Shown here: positions 16,454-25,658 of the stretch, one piece after another
Position numbering within the stretch: position 1 is the first letter of the stretch
Layout of the letters: every line of letters starts with the position of its first letter
Assembly: GCA_018362935.1 (NCBI GenBank)
Contig: JAHALQ010000006.1
Span: 1-64,000 of the forward strand
Length of the DNA: 64,000 nt
Reading direction: 5' to 3'
DNA from: Pseudomonadota bacterium
GTDB taxonomy: Bacteria > Pseudomonadota > Alphaproteobacteria > RF32 > CAG-239
Program-made: the position numbers and the translations under genes
The notes under the pieces: model-generated
What the model saw: the letters and a program-made list of their open reading frames with translations, nothing else
Databases searched by the model: none
What the model was told of the DNA's origin: nothing

Positions 16454-18361
16454 ATGGACAAAAACAACTTCTTCTCTCCGAACATATTGAAAGACCTTGC
16501 GGAGAGGGTTCATGCAAATTTTGCTGATGAACTCCTGAGAAAACAAAACCTTAAATATATCGAAAAAATAGCCAGAAGTTTAAATATCGGACAAAAATTC
16601 AAGGTCCCTCAGGCAGAACTGTTATACCAGCTTTGCACCCAAAATCCGATTGAACTCGGAAAGATTTGCCAAATTTCAGACAAATTTAAAGAATGCGTTC
16701 AAACTATCGGTGATAATGAAGATGACAAAAATCTCCTCTGCAGAGTCTTTTACAACTATATCAAGGAGCAGATGAAAATTGATCCTGACCGACAGCTGAT
16801 TGATAAAATTGCGCAAACCTTCCCCTTTGTCCTCAACTACGCCAAAGACGACGACACCGACATTTCGGTTTTTTACAACATTCACCGAAAAGAAAACGTC
16901 AAATTCTCCAAGCGAGAAATCATTGATAAATTTTATTCCGTCAACTACGGAGTTTTGGTTGTCAATCTGGGACAAATTAAAACTCCGATATTTTTCAAGC
17001 GAAATTTAAAAACGTCTTCCTGCGAGGCCAAACGTCTGGACATTATGTCTCAGGCCGCGGAAAAACTCTCCCCCGCAAAGTTTATGCTTTTTGCACTCCA
17101 TTTTGACAAATACATCGAAAAACTTCCTAAAATTGATAACGATTTGGCCGTCGGCGCAATTAACAATGTCGTCCCTCTCATCAAAAACGGCAAAAACAAA
17201 ATTCTTAACTCCGTCGGCAACATATGGGGAACGGATATTACTGACCATGGCAGCAGCGGTTTCATATTCCGCTGCCTGACTTCCCGCGTTACCCCTTACA
17301 ACATCACCAGATTATGCCGTCTGGCCGAACAAATCCCGTCCAGCGACGACAATCGCTTCGAACAAATCCGCTTGGATGCTATTTCCATAAACGACGCTTT
17401 TCCGCAGTTGCGTTCGTATATTCACAATCAACAGCCGGAACAGCACAAACTTCTCAAACGCATGGTTTTGTATTACGACGCGGTCAAAGGGCTCGATCCG
17501 GCACTAAATACGGAATTGCGCCGCCAAAAACTTGAACAGACGATAAATTACATCGAAAGCAACTCTCCCGAATACAAACTCATAGACGACGACTTGTTCA
17601 ATATTGAAAAATACGAAAAATTAACACGCGACATCGTCTCCGAACAACCGACAACCAATATTGATATTCTGAGAAGACTGAAAAACAACACCACGCCCAG
17701 AACGTTGGAAACCCCGCAGATTAACGACGTATACACCAAAAATCTTCTAGACGAGATAATGGATGTCAAATATCCCTTTGCTAAACACGAAACTTATGGA
17801 ATTTATCTGCAAAAACTGAATAATCATTTGGAACGAAAAATGAAAGCCGGCATCATCGGCATCCAGCCCAAAACCATCAATTCCATCTTATGGAGCGAAC
17901 GCCGCGGATATCAGGTTTTGCAAAACATGGATGCGGGATACCAGCTGCACGCATACAGGACGCCTTGGTTCAAAGAAATACTTCGCTTTTATGAGCTGAC
18001 CAATTCTGCCGAAAACACGCCCAACACGGATTTAGGCAAATTTTTGACCTCACTCAAAGACATGGAAATGGAACAAGCCTATCCGCAGATATCAGAAAGA
18101 ATCAGTACCGAAATTACCAAGCTCGCCAAACGGCAAAAAGCCGATGCGGGCGAATATTCAGACTATGTCGGCTCCCTTGATATTCCGGAATCCGAAATAG
18201 AAAAACAACAGAAAAAAATCAAAGACACTTTGGAAATTAAAATCAGCCGCAACCTGTCAGGCTACAGTCTTGCCAATGCTCTGTTCAATTGCCTGTCCCC
18301 CAAAAGAGCGCCTTATAAAGCTCTGGAACGCTATATGACGGAACGACAGCGCAACAGATAA
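16454..18361 (+). CDS. Orphan protein, 635 aa
   Basis: Not recognised. ACAGGA lies 8 nt before the ATG and a good promoter is visible, so it is a real gene. The product is soluble (no signal peptide or membrane span), rich in Lys, Asn, Ile and Asp, and largely helical by composition; helical repeat scaffolds are possible but no clear repeat is seen. Segments that could help searches are VFYNIHRKENVKFSKREI, NYGVLVVNLGQIKTPIFFKR and LSGYSLANALFNCLSPKRAP. Codon use is more A/T rich than in the neighbouring housekeeping genes. It has its own terminator. Function unknown. Confidence 0.8.
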   Translation: MDKNNFFSPNILKDLAERVHANFADELLRKQNLKYIEKIARSLNIGQKFKVPQAELLYQLCTQNPIELGKICQISDKFKECVQTIGDNEDDKNLLCRVFYNYIKEQMKIDPDRQLIDKIAQTFPFVLNYAKDDDTDISVFYNIHRKENVKFSKREIIDKFYSVNYGVLVVNLGQIKTPIFFKRNLKTSSCEAKRLDIMSQAAEKLSPAKFMLFALHFDKYIEKLPKIDNDLAVGAINNVVPLIKNGKNKILNSVGNIWGTDITDHGSSGFIFRCLTSRVTPYNITRLCRLAEQIPSSDDNRFEQIRLDAISINDAFPQLRSYIHNQQPEQHKLLKRMVLYYDAVKGLDPALNTELRRQKLEQTINYIESNSPEYKLIDDDLFNIEKYEKLTRDIVSEQPTTNIDILRRLKNNTTPRTLETPQINDVYTKNLLDEIMDVKYPFAKHETYGIYLQKLNNHLERKMKAGIIGIQPKTINSILWSERRGYQVLQNMDAGYQLHAYRTPWFKEILRFYELTNSAENTPNTDLGKFLTSLKDMEMEQAYPQISERISTEITKLAKRQKADAGEYSDYVGSLDIPESEIEKQQKKIKDTLEIKISRNLSGYSLANALFNCLSPKRAPYKALERYMTERQRNR

Positions 18362-18383
18362 TAACCTATACGTTTCAATCAAC

Positions 18384-18425
18384 AAAAAACCGGCTGTGCC
18401 TAAGGCACAATACCGGTCTTTCTTT
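18384..18425 (+). terminator. Terminator after the 635-aa orphan gene
   Basis: AACCGGCTGTGCC-TAA-GGCACAATACCGGT with a small bulge, followed by CTTTCTTT. Confidence 0.7.
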
Positions 18426-18440
18426 AGATTATGACTACTT

Positions 18441-18854
18441 TCAGTTAATCGGCATCACCTTTCCGTCCTGCCTGAGATAGCGGCGGCCGTCTTCCATTAC
18501 AAACTCTTCGCCGTTTTCAATTTCAATGAAATCAAAACCGCCGTTCTTGACAAGGTGCATTTTCGTCATTGTCGGATAACGCTGTGCAAATGACTTGACA
18601 TAGACAATTGCGTGTTCAGCCCTGTCTTCGCCGGGAATATACCCTTCATAATCAGCGACATAACATGGACATCCGACTTTGTCTTCGGCATCCTCATCAC
18701 GAGAGAACCAGCCATACCGAATAACATACTTAGGCTCAGAATCATTAGGATTCTCCACACTCAACTCATTATCCAGCATGTTGGCTGCCAAAAAAGAAAG
18801 CATCAACTTAAGCGCCTGCTCGTCTGAAGCAACTTTCAAATCTTTAGTACTCAT
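18441..18854 (-). CDS. Hypothetical protein, 137 aa
   Basis: Not recognised. A soluble acidic protein with the distinctive stretches YVIRYGWFSRDEDAEDKVG, CPCYVADYEGYIPG and a C-terminal beta-rich GGFDFIEIENGEEF / DGRRYLRQDGK part. No signal peptide. It starts 18 nt after the inositol-phosphatase-like gene on the same strand, so the two are probably co-transcribed. No obvious ribosome binding site. Confidence 0.65.
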   Translation of the reverse strand: MSTKDLKVASDEQALKLMLSFLAANMLDNELSVENPNDSEPKYVIRYGWFSRDEDAEDKVGCPCYVADYEGYIPGEDRAEHAIVYVKSFAQRYPTMTKMHLVKNGGFDFIEIENGEEFVMEDGRRYLRQDGKVMPIN

Positions 18855-18872
18855 AGTAAAAAAAGTATTAAA

Positions 18873-19700
18873 TTAAACATCACGGCCGGTTGACAACGCA
18901 GCCGCATTCACAATAACATCGAAATCATCCTTAAATGAAATAACATAAGGCAGTTTTACCTTGCACTCCGGAGTAAACCACTTTTCCGAAAAGCAATCAA
19001 TCTCCTCTCCGGTGCGACAGTCATAAAGTCCCATACCCAGAACTTTTACAATCGCCATACCTGCGGCAATGTCCCACAGATTGGCGCGAAGAATTGCGCC
19101 GCGGACACGCCTGAGGGCAATAAACAAGAAGTAGATGACCGCAGAAAAATAATCCTGCCAGATAAACGCATCAGGCTTTTGAGCATTGACAATCCAGGCA
19201 TGCGCCATCAGAACGCGGGAACAAGATTTTGTATTTCCGGAAATGATTTGCATCTTCCCGTCTTTTTCCAGCCAGACGCTGCGCCCGTTGGTATACAGCA
19301 GTTCGCCAAGCACCGGCGCATAGAGATAACCTTCCAGCATCTTACCGTTTTTCATGACTGCGACCGAAATTCCGTACAAAGGAATTCCCGCGGCATAATT
19401 AACAGTTCCGTCTATCGGATCAATGACGAATTGATAATCGGTTTCTTTTATCTTTTCAAAAATACTTCCGTCTAAACCGCTGATTGTTTCTTCATCAATA
19501 ATCATGTAGTTAAGATGGGCGTAATTTTCCGCCAAAAAATCTTCAAACATTCGACTAATGGCTAAATCAACTTCTGTCACCAGATAAGAAGCCTTGTTGT
19601 CATGCCCCTTAAAAGTCTGCTCATGCCGTGCGTCTCTTTTTTCAAGAGAAAGTTTTCCGGCTTCCTGCACAAACTTTTTCAATTTAATAAATGTTTCCAT
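18873..19700 (-). CDS. Inositol monophosphatase family protein
   Basis: 275 aa, Mg-dependent phosphatase of the IMPase/CysQ/SuhB superfamily. Metal-binding motifs are in place: IIDEET (about 67-72), DPIDGTVNYAAG (94-105) and the C-terminal NLWDIAAGMAIV. The superfamily acts on inositol phosphates, PAP or fructose-1,6-bisphosphate. The central region (ISGNTKSCSRVLMAHAWIV) does not point clearly to one subgroup, so the substrate is left open. No clear ribosome binding site is seen before ATG 19700. Confidence 0.85.
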   Translation of the reverse strand: METFIKLKKFVQEAGKLSLEKRDARHEQTFKGHDNKASYLVTEVDLAISRMFEDFLAENYAHLNYMIIDEETISGLDGSIFEKIKETDYQFVIDPIDGTVNYAAGIPLYGISVAVMKNGKMLEGYLYAPVLGELLYTNGRSVWLEKDGKMQIISGNTKSCSRVLMAHAWIVNAQKPDAFIWQDYFSAVIYFLFIALRRVRGAILRANLWDIAAGMAIVKVLGMGLYDCRTGEEIDCFSEKWFTPECKVKLPYVISFKDDFDVIVNAAALSTGRDV

Positions 19701-19821
19701 AATCCCAATTATTTAATAACAATAAATAAACAATGCCGAGGACACTACTATCGTCGTCTTTCTTTGTCAACCTCAAAATCCGTGCTTCACGTTTTGGGAG
19801 TTTGAATTTCATCCGAATATT

Positions 19822-19851
19822 AAAAAACCCTCCGCAAGGGAGGGTTTTATT
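19822..19851 (-). terminator. Terminator after tRNA-Ile(CAT)
   Basis: Minus strand AAAACCCTCCC-TTGC-GGAGGGTTTTTT directly downstream of the tRNA gene. Confidence 0.88.
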
Positions 19852-19853
19852 TA

Positions 19854-19930
19854 TGGTGGGCCCAGATGGACTCGAACCAACGACCAGACCGTTATGAGCG
19901 GCCTGCTCTAACCAACTGAGCTATGGGCCC
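19854..19930 (-). tRNA. tRNA with CAT anticodon, probably tRNA-Ile2 (lysidine type)
   Basis: A complete 77-nt cloverleaf with encoded CCA: acceptor GGGCCCA/TGGGCCC, D arm AGCTCAGTTGGTTAGAGC, anticodon loop CTCATAA (anticodon at 19894-19896), T arm with GGTTCGAGTCC. CAT could mean Met or Ile2; the AGAGCAGGC..CTCATAA..GGTCG pattern resembles the tRNA-Ile2 type whose C34 is converted to lysidine by TilS. A copy of its first 23 nt lies upstream at 20150-20172. Confidence 0.85.
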
Positions 19931-20362
19931 GTAATTTAGGACGCCTGCGTCGGACAAAATACCGGACGCAACAATAATAATTTAAGAGCCGGCCTGAGTC
20001 GCTTCGTAAAATTAGGCTGTCGCCTCATTAACTCCGCTCCTGTCGTTTGCTCGTAACGCCTGCCGCGCTTCGGTTAACCTCGCTTGCAGCCTGACTGCGC
20101 TGCACCTGTCGTTAAAAAGCCTGCCACCGGCAGCCTTTTTCACCTCCAGCTAACCAACTGAGCTATGGGCCCGTAAAAAAAGACCTGTTTCAGGCAAAAT
20201 AACTATCTGAGCTTTTGCCCCGTCTGAAAAAGACTGTTTGCAAAATAGAATAAATCCCCTGCCTAGTCAAGCGCTTTTTTGGCGAATCATACGCATAATA
20301 ACCTCTAGACAAAACAGGAAATTTATGTTACATTTTGTCAAGTTTGTAATTGCGAGAAAAAT
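19931..20362 (-). repeat. Region between tRNA-Ile and its duplicated 5' fragment
   Basis: No gene is seen here. The first 23 nt of the tRNA (GGGCCCATAGCTCAGTTGGT plus TAG, minus strand) recur exactly at 20150-20172, also with the four flanking bases (GTAA on the plus strand). Between the copies lie about 219 bp holding a terminator-like hairpin at 20114-20140 (AAAAAGCCTGCC / GGCAGCCTTTTT) and a purine-rich stretch of GCGAG/ACGA words. It looks like a degenerate tandem duplication of the tRNA 5' end or an old integration scar. The rest, to 20362, is the leader of the next gene. Confidence 0.7.
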
Positions 20363-20920
20363 ATGCCTGATAAATACCGCGTTATTTGCACCGAAAGTCA
20401 AAATCTTTATCCCGGAATAACCTTTATTGACATTTACCCGGCCGGCAGCCTTCGCCCGGAAAACAGCCTCACCCATGACTGCCTTCTGCAAATGCGCCGC
20501 CTTGTCAATCCTGACGTTGACAAACTCGAGTCCGGAATTATTCTGACTGATTTCGGCAATGGCAATATTCATCTGCAATACGAAAAAATGCCCAATCGCC
20601 GCATGCAGGAATATCAGAATTCTCTGCGCCAAAGGCTTGACGGACAAATAATCAATACATTCAAACAAATGCGTTCAAAGGGATTTGACAGAACACTGGA
20701 TATCAGTTTTCGCGATATGGCCGCCCGTTTTGACCTCTACGCACCGGAAAACGAAACGCCGGTCAGTGCTCGCCAAGATGCTTTGATAAAAGAAAATGCG
20801 CGCCAGAAAAAGCTTATTGAAAAACACAAAGAAATCGTCCGCCGCTCGGCCGCCTCAAAATATGCTGCCCATCCAGAAATTTTACTGGCCTGGCACCAGG
20901 CCAAATATCGCGGCGGCTGA
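20363..20920 (+). CDS. Hypothetical protein, 185 aa
   Basis: Not recognised. A soluble protein with an N-terminal alpha/beta part (KYRVICTESQNLYPGITFID) and a C-terminal charged helix that may form a coiled coil (DALIKENARQKKLIEKHKEI). A possible promoter is TAGACA-17-TACATT (20306-20334); its first bases are part of the TAGACAAAA word shared by several orphan genes. No strong ribosome binding site (GCGAG 9 nt before ATG). A clear terminator follows. Confidence 0.65.
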   Translation: MPDKYRVICTESQNLYPGITFIDIYPAGSLRPENSLTHDCLLQMRRLVNPDVDKLESGIILTDFGNGNIHLQYEKMPNRRMQEYQNSLRQRLDGQIINTFKQMRSKGFDRTLDISFRDMAARFDLYAPENETPVSARQDALIKENARQKKLIEKHKEIVRRSAASKYAAHPEILLAWHQAKYRGG

Positions 20921-20947
20921 TTGATTATTCACAAAGCATTTAAAATC

Positions 20948-20976
20948 AAAAGGATGAAAAATCTTTTTCATCCTTT
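20948..20976. terminator. Bidirectional terminator
   Basis: AAAGGATGAAAAA-TC-TTTTTCATCCTTT between two convergent genes. Confidence 0.85.
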
Positions 20977-20986
20977 ATCTTATTCA

Positions 20987-21430
20987 TTATCCCAAGTTTT
21001 CGACCGTTTTGTGTTTTGTTGCAAAATCCTTAACCAAAAACGTTGTCACTTCCGCGTCGGAATATTTCTGAAACAACAGCCCGTGCCCGAGACAAAGCCC
21101 GACATTGATGTTAAGTTCCGTTCCCTGCCCGTTCAAAAAAGCTGCCTGCGCCAACGGATCGCAGCATCCGCCGGACATATCCTCGCAGATGGCTGCCCCG
21201 TCCAAACCGCTCTCCCGGCAATTCACGGATGCGACTTCAAAACCGGCGGCGCGCAACAGCTGCACAAGTTTATCCGCATAGGGCTGAACGCCTTTACAAT
21301 TGGCTACGCCGAGCCGGCGATACCCGGCCAGCTTTGCATAATCAATCAATTCCTGCAAACGCGACTTGTTTTTGGCTTTTGCAGTCAGTTTCATGATTTC
21401 TTTATCTTGATTTTTATAATTTCCAATCAT
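20987..21430 (-). CDS. DUF1847 family metal-binding protein
   Basis: 147 aa. The protein matches the DUF1847 pattern: a YAKLAGYRRLGVANC segment, an ESGLDGAAICEDMSGGCCDP cysteine cluster, NINVGLCLGHGLLFQKYS and VTTFLVKDF near the C-terminus. The cysteines suggest metal or cluster binding; no function is established. ATG 21430 has GAGG 6 nt upstream. An in-frame TTG at 21442 lies in the T run of the rpoD terminator and is unlikely to be used. Confidence 0.85.
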   Translation of the reverse strand: MIGNYKNQDKEIMKLTAKAKNKSRLQELIDYAKLAGYRRLGVANCKGVQPYADKLVQLLRAAGFEVASVNCRESGLDGAAICEDMSGGCCDPLAQAAFLNGQGTELNINVGLCLGHGLLFQKYSDAEVTTFLVKDFATKHKTVENLG

Positions 21431-21441
21431 GTCGTCCCTCA

Positions 21442-21474
21442 AAAAAGCCGCAAACTCTTTTGCGGCTTTCGTTT
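21442..21474 (-). terminator. Terminator of rpoD
   Basis: Minus strand AAAGCCGCAAAA-GAG-TTTGCGGCTTT followed by TTTG; only 3 bases after the rpoD stop. Confidence 0.9.
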
Positions 21475-21476
21475 TT

Positions 21477-23555
21477 TTATTGATCCAAAAAGCTCCGGAG
21501 TTTCCGCGAACGGCTCGGATGCTTGAGTTTTCTCAGCGCTTTGGCTTCAATCTGACGGATACGCTCGCGCGTTACGTTAAACTGCTGCCCGACTTCCTCC
21601 AAAGTATGGTCGGTATTCATTCCGATACCGAAACGCATGCGCAAAACGCGCTCTTCACGCGGCGTCAGCGAAGACAAAATCCGCGTGCAGGTTTCCTTAA
21701 GATTGGAATGGATGGCTGAATCCAACGGCTGCAAAGCGCTGTCGTCAGCAATAAAATCGCCCAGAGAAGAATCTTCCTCATCGCCGACCGGCGCCTCCAA
21801 AGAAACCGGTTCTTTGGCAATTTTCATGACTTTGCGAACCTTTTCCAAAGGCATGGACAAACGTTTGGCCAGTTCTTCCGGCACCGGCTCGCGTCCCATT
21901 TCCGCCAGCATCTGGCGGGAAGTGCGAACCAGCTTGTTAATGGTTTCAATCATATGAACGGGAATACGGATTGTGCGCGCCTGATCGGCAATCGAACGCG
22001 TAATCGCCTGCCGTATCCACCATGTCGCGTAAGTTGAAAACTTATAACCGCGGCGATATTCAAACTTGTCGACCGCTTTCATCAAACCGATGTTTCCTTC
22101 CTGAATCAAATCCAGGAACTGCAAACCGCGGTTGGTATATTTTTTGGCAATCGAAATAACCAGGCGCAGATTGGCCTCAATCATTTCTTTCTTGGCGCGG
22201 TCAGCTTCGCGTTCGCCTTTCTTAATCGTATCAACCATCCGGCGGTATTCCGAAATCGGCAGACCGCATTCCTGTGCCATATGAGCAACGGAATCTCTCA
22301 ATTCGGTAATTTCCAGACCGTATTTTTCAACAAACGCTTTCCAGTGCTTGTCCGTTTTTTTGGAAATATTATCCAGCCAGTTCGGATCAAGCTCCGATTT
22401 CTGATAAACATCCAAAAAGTCTTCGCGTTTGATTTTGCAGGACATCGCATAACGCAGTAATTTGCCTTCCAAGCCCATCAGGCGTTTATTTAAGCCGTTA
22501 AGCTGTTCAACCAGCTGTTCGACGCGGGTCGCATTCAGATGAATGGAACTCATAAGCTCGACCAGTTCTTTTTTGACTTGCAAGTACTGTTTTTCCACAG
22601 CAGGCGTCGTCGGCTTTCCGGCAATAATCGCATCTACGCGTTTATTCTGAATTTTCTTCAAATCGTCATAGTAGCTGGATATTTTATTGAGAATATCCAA
22701 AACCGGCTCTTTCAGAGCTTCTTCCATTGCCGAAACCGAAGCGGCGGAACGTCCGGCTCCGCCGTCCAAATCCTCGTCATCGCCCCCTTCGCCGTTTTCG
22801 GCATTTTCCGACATTTCGTCGGCGGCGTCTTCTTCCTCAGGCTCGTCATCAACCGCGCCGTCAAGTTCAATATCGTCGTCTTCAATATCTTCGTCAATAT
22901 CATCGAGATTGTCTTTTTTGGCAAGTTCTTCGGCAACCTTGTCGAGGTCTTCCGGCGCCTGGCTTTCGTCTTCTTCAAACTCAAGCCCGTCGACATCGTC
23001 GCCGTACATCATTTCCAAATCGACAATATCGCGCAGCTGCATGGTTCCGTTAATCAGCTCGTCACGCCAGCCGGCAATAGCTTTAATCGTCATCGGGCTT
23101 TCGCACAAACCGTCAATCATCACCGTTTTGCCGGCCTCGATACGTTTTGCAATGGCGATTTCGCCTTCGCGCGAAAGCAGTTCGACTGTTCCCATCTCCT
23201 TAAGATACATTCTGACCGGGTCGTCGCTGCGCCCCATTTCTTTTTCGTCAAAATTGCCGCTTTCATCCTCGTCTTCATCATAGCTGTCGTCTTCAATGGC
23301 GTCAGCCTCAAAACCGTCAACGTCGGCCTCGGCAATAATGCTGATTCCCCTGTCGGAAATATCAGTCATAATGTCTTCAATGTTTTCGGAGGATTCTTTT
23401 TCGGGAGGAAGAGCCTTGTTCAGTTCTTCAACGGTGATATAGCCGCGAACCTTGCCCTTTTCAATCAAACGTTTAACAGCACTGCCGAGAGAATCAATCA
23501 ACGGCGCATCTGCAGATGAGGCATCGTACAGATCAGGATTTTCAATATCTGACAT
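21477..23555 (-). CDS. rpoD: RNA polymerase primary sigma factor (sigma70)
   Basis: 692 aa. Region 1.1 ([20 protein letters not shown]), an extended acidic non-conserved region rich in Asp/Glu (about 175-275), region 1.2 ([22 protein letters not shown]), region 2 ([37 protein letters not shown] and [14 protein letters not shown]), region 3 and region 4 with its helix-turn-helix ([23 protein letters not shown]). This is the housekeeping sigma factor; visible promoters of TTGACA/TATAAT type in the window fit it. It lies downstream of dnaG, separated by about 155 bp with no feature seen. Confidence 0.98.
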   Translation of the reverse strand: MSDIENPDLYDASSADAPLIDSLGSAVKRLIEKGKVRGYITVEELNKALPPEKESSENIEDIMTDISDRGISIIAEADVDGFEADAIEDDSYDEDEDESGNFDEKEMGRSDDPVRMYLKEMGTVELLSREGEIAIAKRIEAGKTVMIDGLCESPMTIKAIAGWRDELINGTMQLRDIVDLEMMYGDDVDGLEFEEDESQAPEDLDKVAEELAKKDNLDDIDEDIEDDDIELDGAVDDEPEEEDAADEMSENAENGEGGDDEDLDGGAGRSAASVSAMEEALKEPVLDILNKISSYYDDLKKIQNKRVDAIIAGKPTTPAVEKQYLQVKKELVELMSSIHLNATRVEQLVEQLNGLNKRLMGLEGKLLRYAMSCKIKREDFLDVYQKSELDPNWLDNISKKTDKHWKAFVEKYGLEITELRDSVAHMAQECGLPISEYRRMVDTIKKGEREADRAKKEMIEANLRLVISIAKKYTNRGLQFLDLIQEGNIGLMKAVDKFEYRRGYKFSTYATWWIRQAITRSIADQARTIRIPVHMIETINKLVRTSRQMLAEMGREPVPEELAKRLSMPLEKVRKVMKIAKEPVSLEAPVGDEEDSSLGDFIADDSALQPLDSAIHSNLKETCTRILSSLTPREERVLRMRFGIGMNTDHTLEEVGQQFNVTRERIRQIEAKALRKLKHPSRSRKLRSFLDQ

Positions 23556-23710
23556 TAACGTTCCTTAAAAAACCGGTTTTTAAATTTTTAGCTAGTGCAA
23601 CTTTTAATAATTTTTACTCCGAATGTCAAGCACGGAGTCTTGTTTTTTGCCAAAAAAGGGCATATTTTTTCGCGATTCGCCCAAAACAGCCGGCTGCCGC
23701 TTTGTTTGCC

Positions 23711-25528
23711 TCAATCTGCGTTTTGCGATTTCAGCAGCTCGTCGCGTTCGTTTTTAAGTGTTTCATAGCGTTTAAACGCATCTTCGCTGAACGAATCGGT
23801 TTGTATCTGCCGCACGCACTCGCGAATTTCGCTTTCCAGCTGCAAAAGCTGTACTTCGACGATTCGTTCGTCCAGATTGGCACGCATTTTGATAATATCC
23901 GGATTCTGTTTCATTACGCCGGTTGTTTCCGCCCATTTTTTGACATTGTCCGCCTGCCCGCGTTCAGCCAGTTTCTCGCGTAAAACGGCCGATTCCGCAA
24001 TTTCCCCTTCATCATGGACAATATCAAGTATGGCGTCATACAGTTCTTTAAGTCCGGGATTTTTGATTTCAAAACTCAGCAGGCGCTCTTCGTATTCTTC
24101 AATCAGCCGCGGATAGCAGACGAATGCCGAAACCACATAACGCGCCACCAGATCGTCCAAATCGGTTTTTGCAAATCCTGCCATTGATACCTGCGGCTGC
24201 CGCGGCGCGTCGTTTCGGCGGTAGTCCGTTTTCTTATAACTTTCCCGCGGTTTCCAGGCACCGCGTCCCAGTTCATAATAAACCTTGCTTTTCATTTCCT
24301 GAACATAATAGCCGCGCACCGTTTCATCGGCAATTTTAGCAACTTCGTCTTTGATATTTTTTTCAATCAGTGCCTTCTGTTCCGGCGTATCCATCGGCTG
24401 CCCGTCCACGGTCTTGCGCCACAGCAGATCCTTGAGCGCCACGGTGTCATTGACGACTTTCAAAAACTCTTCCTGCCCCTTGGCGCGCAAAAACTCGTCC
24501 GGATCCATCTTGTCCGGCAAGAAAGCATACCGCAGCGAATACCCCGGTTTCAAAATCGGCAAAACCCGGTCAACCGACCGTGTGGCCGCGCGGATACCGG
24601 CGCTGTCGCCGTCAAAACAGCAAATCGGTTCGTTAACCACTTTCCAAGCCTCGGCAATCTGGTCTTCGGTCAATGCCGTGCCCAAAGGCGCCACCGCATA
24701 GCCGATGCCGTATTTATCCATGGCAATCACATCCATATAGCCTTCGCAGATAATCAGGCTTTTGGCATCATAGCCGCAATCGCGGGCATTGTTCAGATTG
24801 TACAGGACACGGCGCTTGTTAAACACCGGCGTTTCCGGAGAATTCAGATATTTCGGCTGGCTGCCGTCCATAACCCGGCCGCCGAAAGCAATCACCTTGC
24901 CGCGTTTGTCAATAATCGGAATCATCACCCGGTTGCGAAAAAAGTCATGCGGACGTTTTCCCTCAGGCAGCACAATCAGCCCGAGCTCGGCCATTTCCGC
25001 GTCCGTAATGCCTTTGGACGAAAGCTGCGCGCGCAGCCCGTTGCCGGAAGGCGCATAACCGAGCCGGAATTTGGCAATGATTTTATCGTCAAAACCGCGG
25101 CGGTATAAATATTCCAAAGCTTCCTGGCCGCCGGTCAGCCGCAGGTTCTTTTCAAAAAACCGCGCCGCCAATTCCATAATGTCATAAGCCGTGTTGCGCT
25201 TTTCGGTTTTTTCTTGGCTCTCATGGCTGAGTTTGGGCAGTTGCAGCCCGACTTTGTGTGCCAGCTTTTCCACCGCGTCAATAAATGTCAGGCCGTTGGC
25301 ATCCATTTCAAATTTGATAATGTCGCCATGCGCCCCGCAGCCGAAACAATGGTAAAACCCTTTGGCTTCGTTAACAGTAAAAGACGGCGTCTTTTCATTG
25401 TGAAACGGGCACAGGCCGGTAAACTCCCGTCCCTTGCGGGTAAGCTTGACCTTGGCGCCGACCACGTCGACAATCGAAATCTTTGCCCGCAGTTCGTCGC
25501 ATAGTTTTTGTAAATCGGTCGATGCCAT
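23711..25528 (-). CDS. dnaG: DNA primase
   Basis: 605 aa. N-terminal zinc-binding domain with C40-x2-H43 ... C61-x2-C64, then the catalytic TOPRIM part with LIICEGYMDVIAMDKYGI and CFDGDSAGIRAATRSVDR, and a C-terminal DnaB-interacting helical domain. It makes RNA primers at the replication fork. The order yqeY-dnaG-rpoD is the widespread macromolecular-synthesis arrangement without rpsU. Copy B of the GTAC-hairpin element separates it from yqeY. Confidence 0.97.
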   Translation of the reverse strand: MASTDLQKLCDELRAKISIVDVVGAKVKLTRKGREFTGLCPFHNEKTPSFTVNEAKGFYHCFGCGAHGDIIKFEMDANGLTFIDAVEKLAHKVGLQLPKLSHESQEKTEKRNTAYDIMELAARFFEKNLRLTGGQEALEYLYRRGFDDKIIAKFRLGYAPSGNGLRAQLSSKGITDAEMAELGLIVLPEGKRPHDFFRNRVMIPIIDKRGKVIAFGGRVMDGSQPKYLNSPETPVFNKRRVLYNLNNARDCGYDAKSLIICEGYMDVIAMDKYGIGYAVAPLGTALTEDQIAEAWKVVNEPICCFDGDSAGIRAATRSVDRVLPILKPGYSLRYAFLPDKMDPDEFLRAKGQEEFLKVVNDTVALKDLLWRKTVDGQPMDTPEQKALIEKNIKDEVAKIADETVRGYYVQEMKSKVYYELGRGAWKPRESYKKTDYRRNDAPRQPQVSMAGFAKTDLDDLVARYVVSAFVCYPRLIEEYEERLLSFEIKNPGLKELYDAILDIVHDEGEIAESAVLREKLAERGQADNVKKWAETTGVMKQNPDIIKMRANLDERIVEVQLLQLESEIRECVRQIQTDSFSEDAFKRYETLKNERDELLKSQNAD

Positions 25529-25553
25529 ATTTTTCCTATCTATGTCTTCTTCA

Positions 25554-25657
25554 AGGATTGATAAAAGCTTGTGCTGCGCCGATTAAGGTGAGCGCCGTGT
25601 ACATAAAGAAGTACATAAGCGAACCGCAATCAAGCATGATGAGCTTTTTGCAATCCT
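25554..25657 (-). repeat. GTAC-hairpin element, copy B (3' of yqeY)
   Basis: Outer arms AGGATTGATAAAAGCTTGTGCT and its near-complement (AGCATGATGAGCTTTTTGCAATCCT read on the plus strand), inner GATT/AATC, and tip TGTAC-ataaagaa-GTACA at 25598-25615. On the minus strand it starts one base after the yqeY stop (TAG 25661-25659). Its stem sequence is unlike the other copies, yet it is paired throughout. Confidence 0.78.
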
Positions 25658-25658
25658 C

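Noticed and set aside
20150..20172. A second tRNA gene
   Set aside because: Only the first 23 nt are present; anticodon arm, T arm and acceptor partner are missing.
22687..23283. Serine-rich plus-strand protein of about 200 aa
   Set aside because: It is the antisense shadow of the acidic Asp/Glu-rich region of rpoD.
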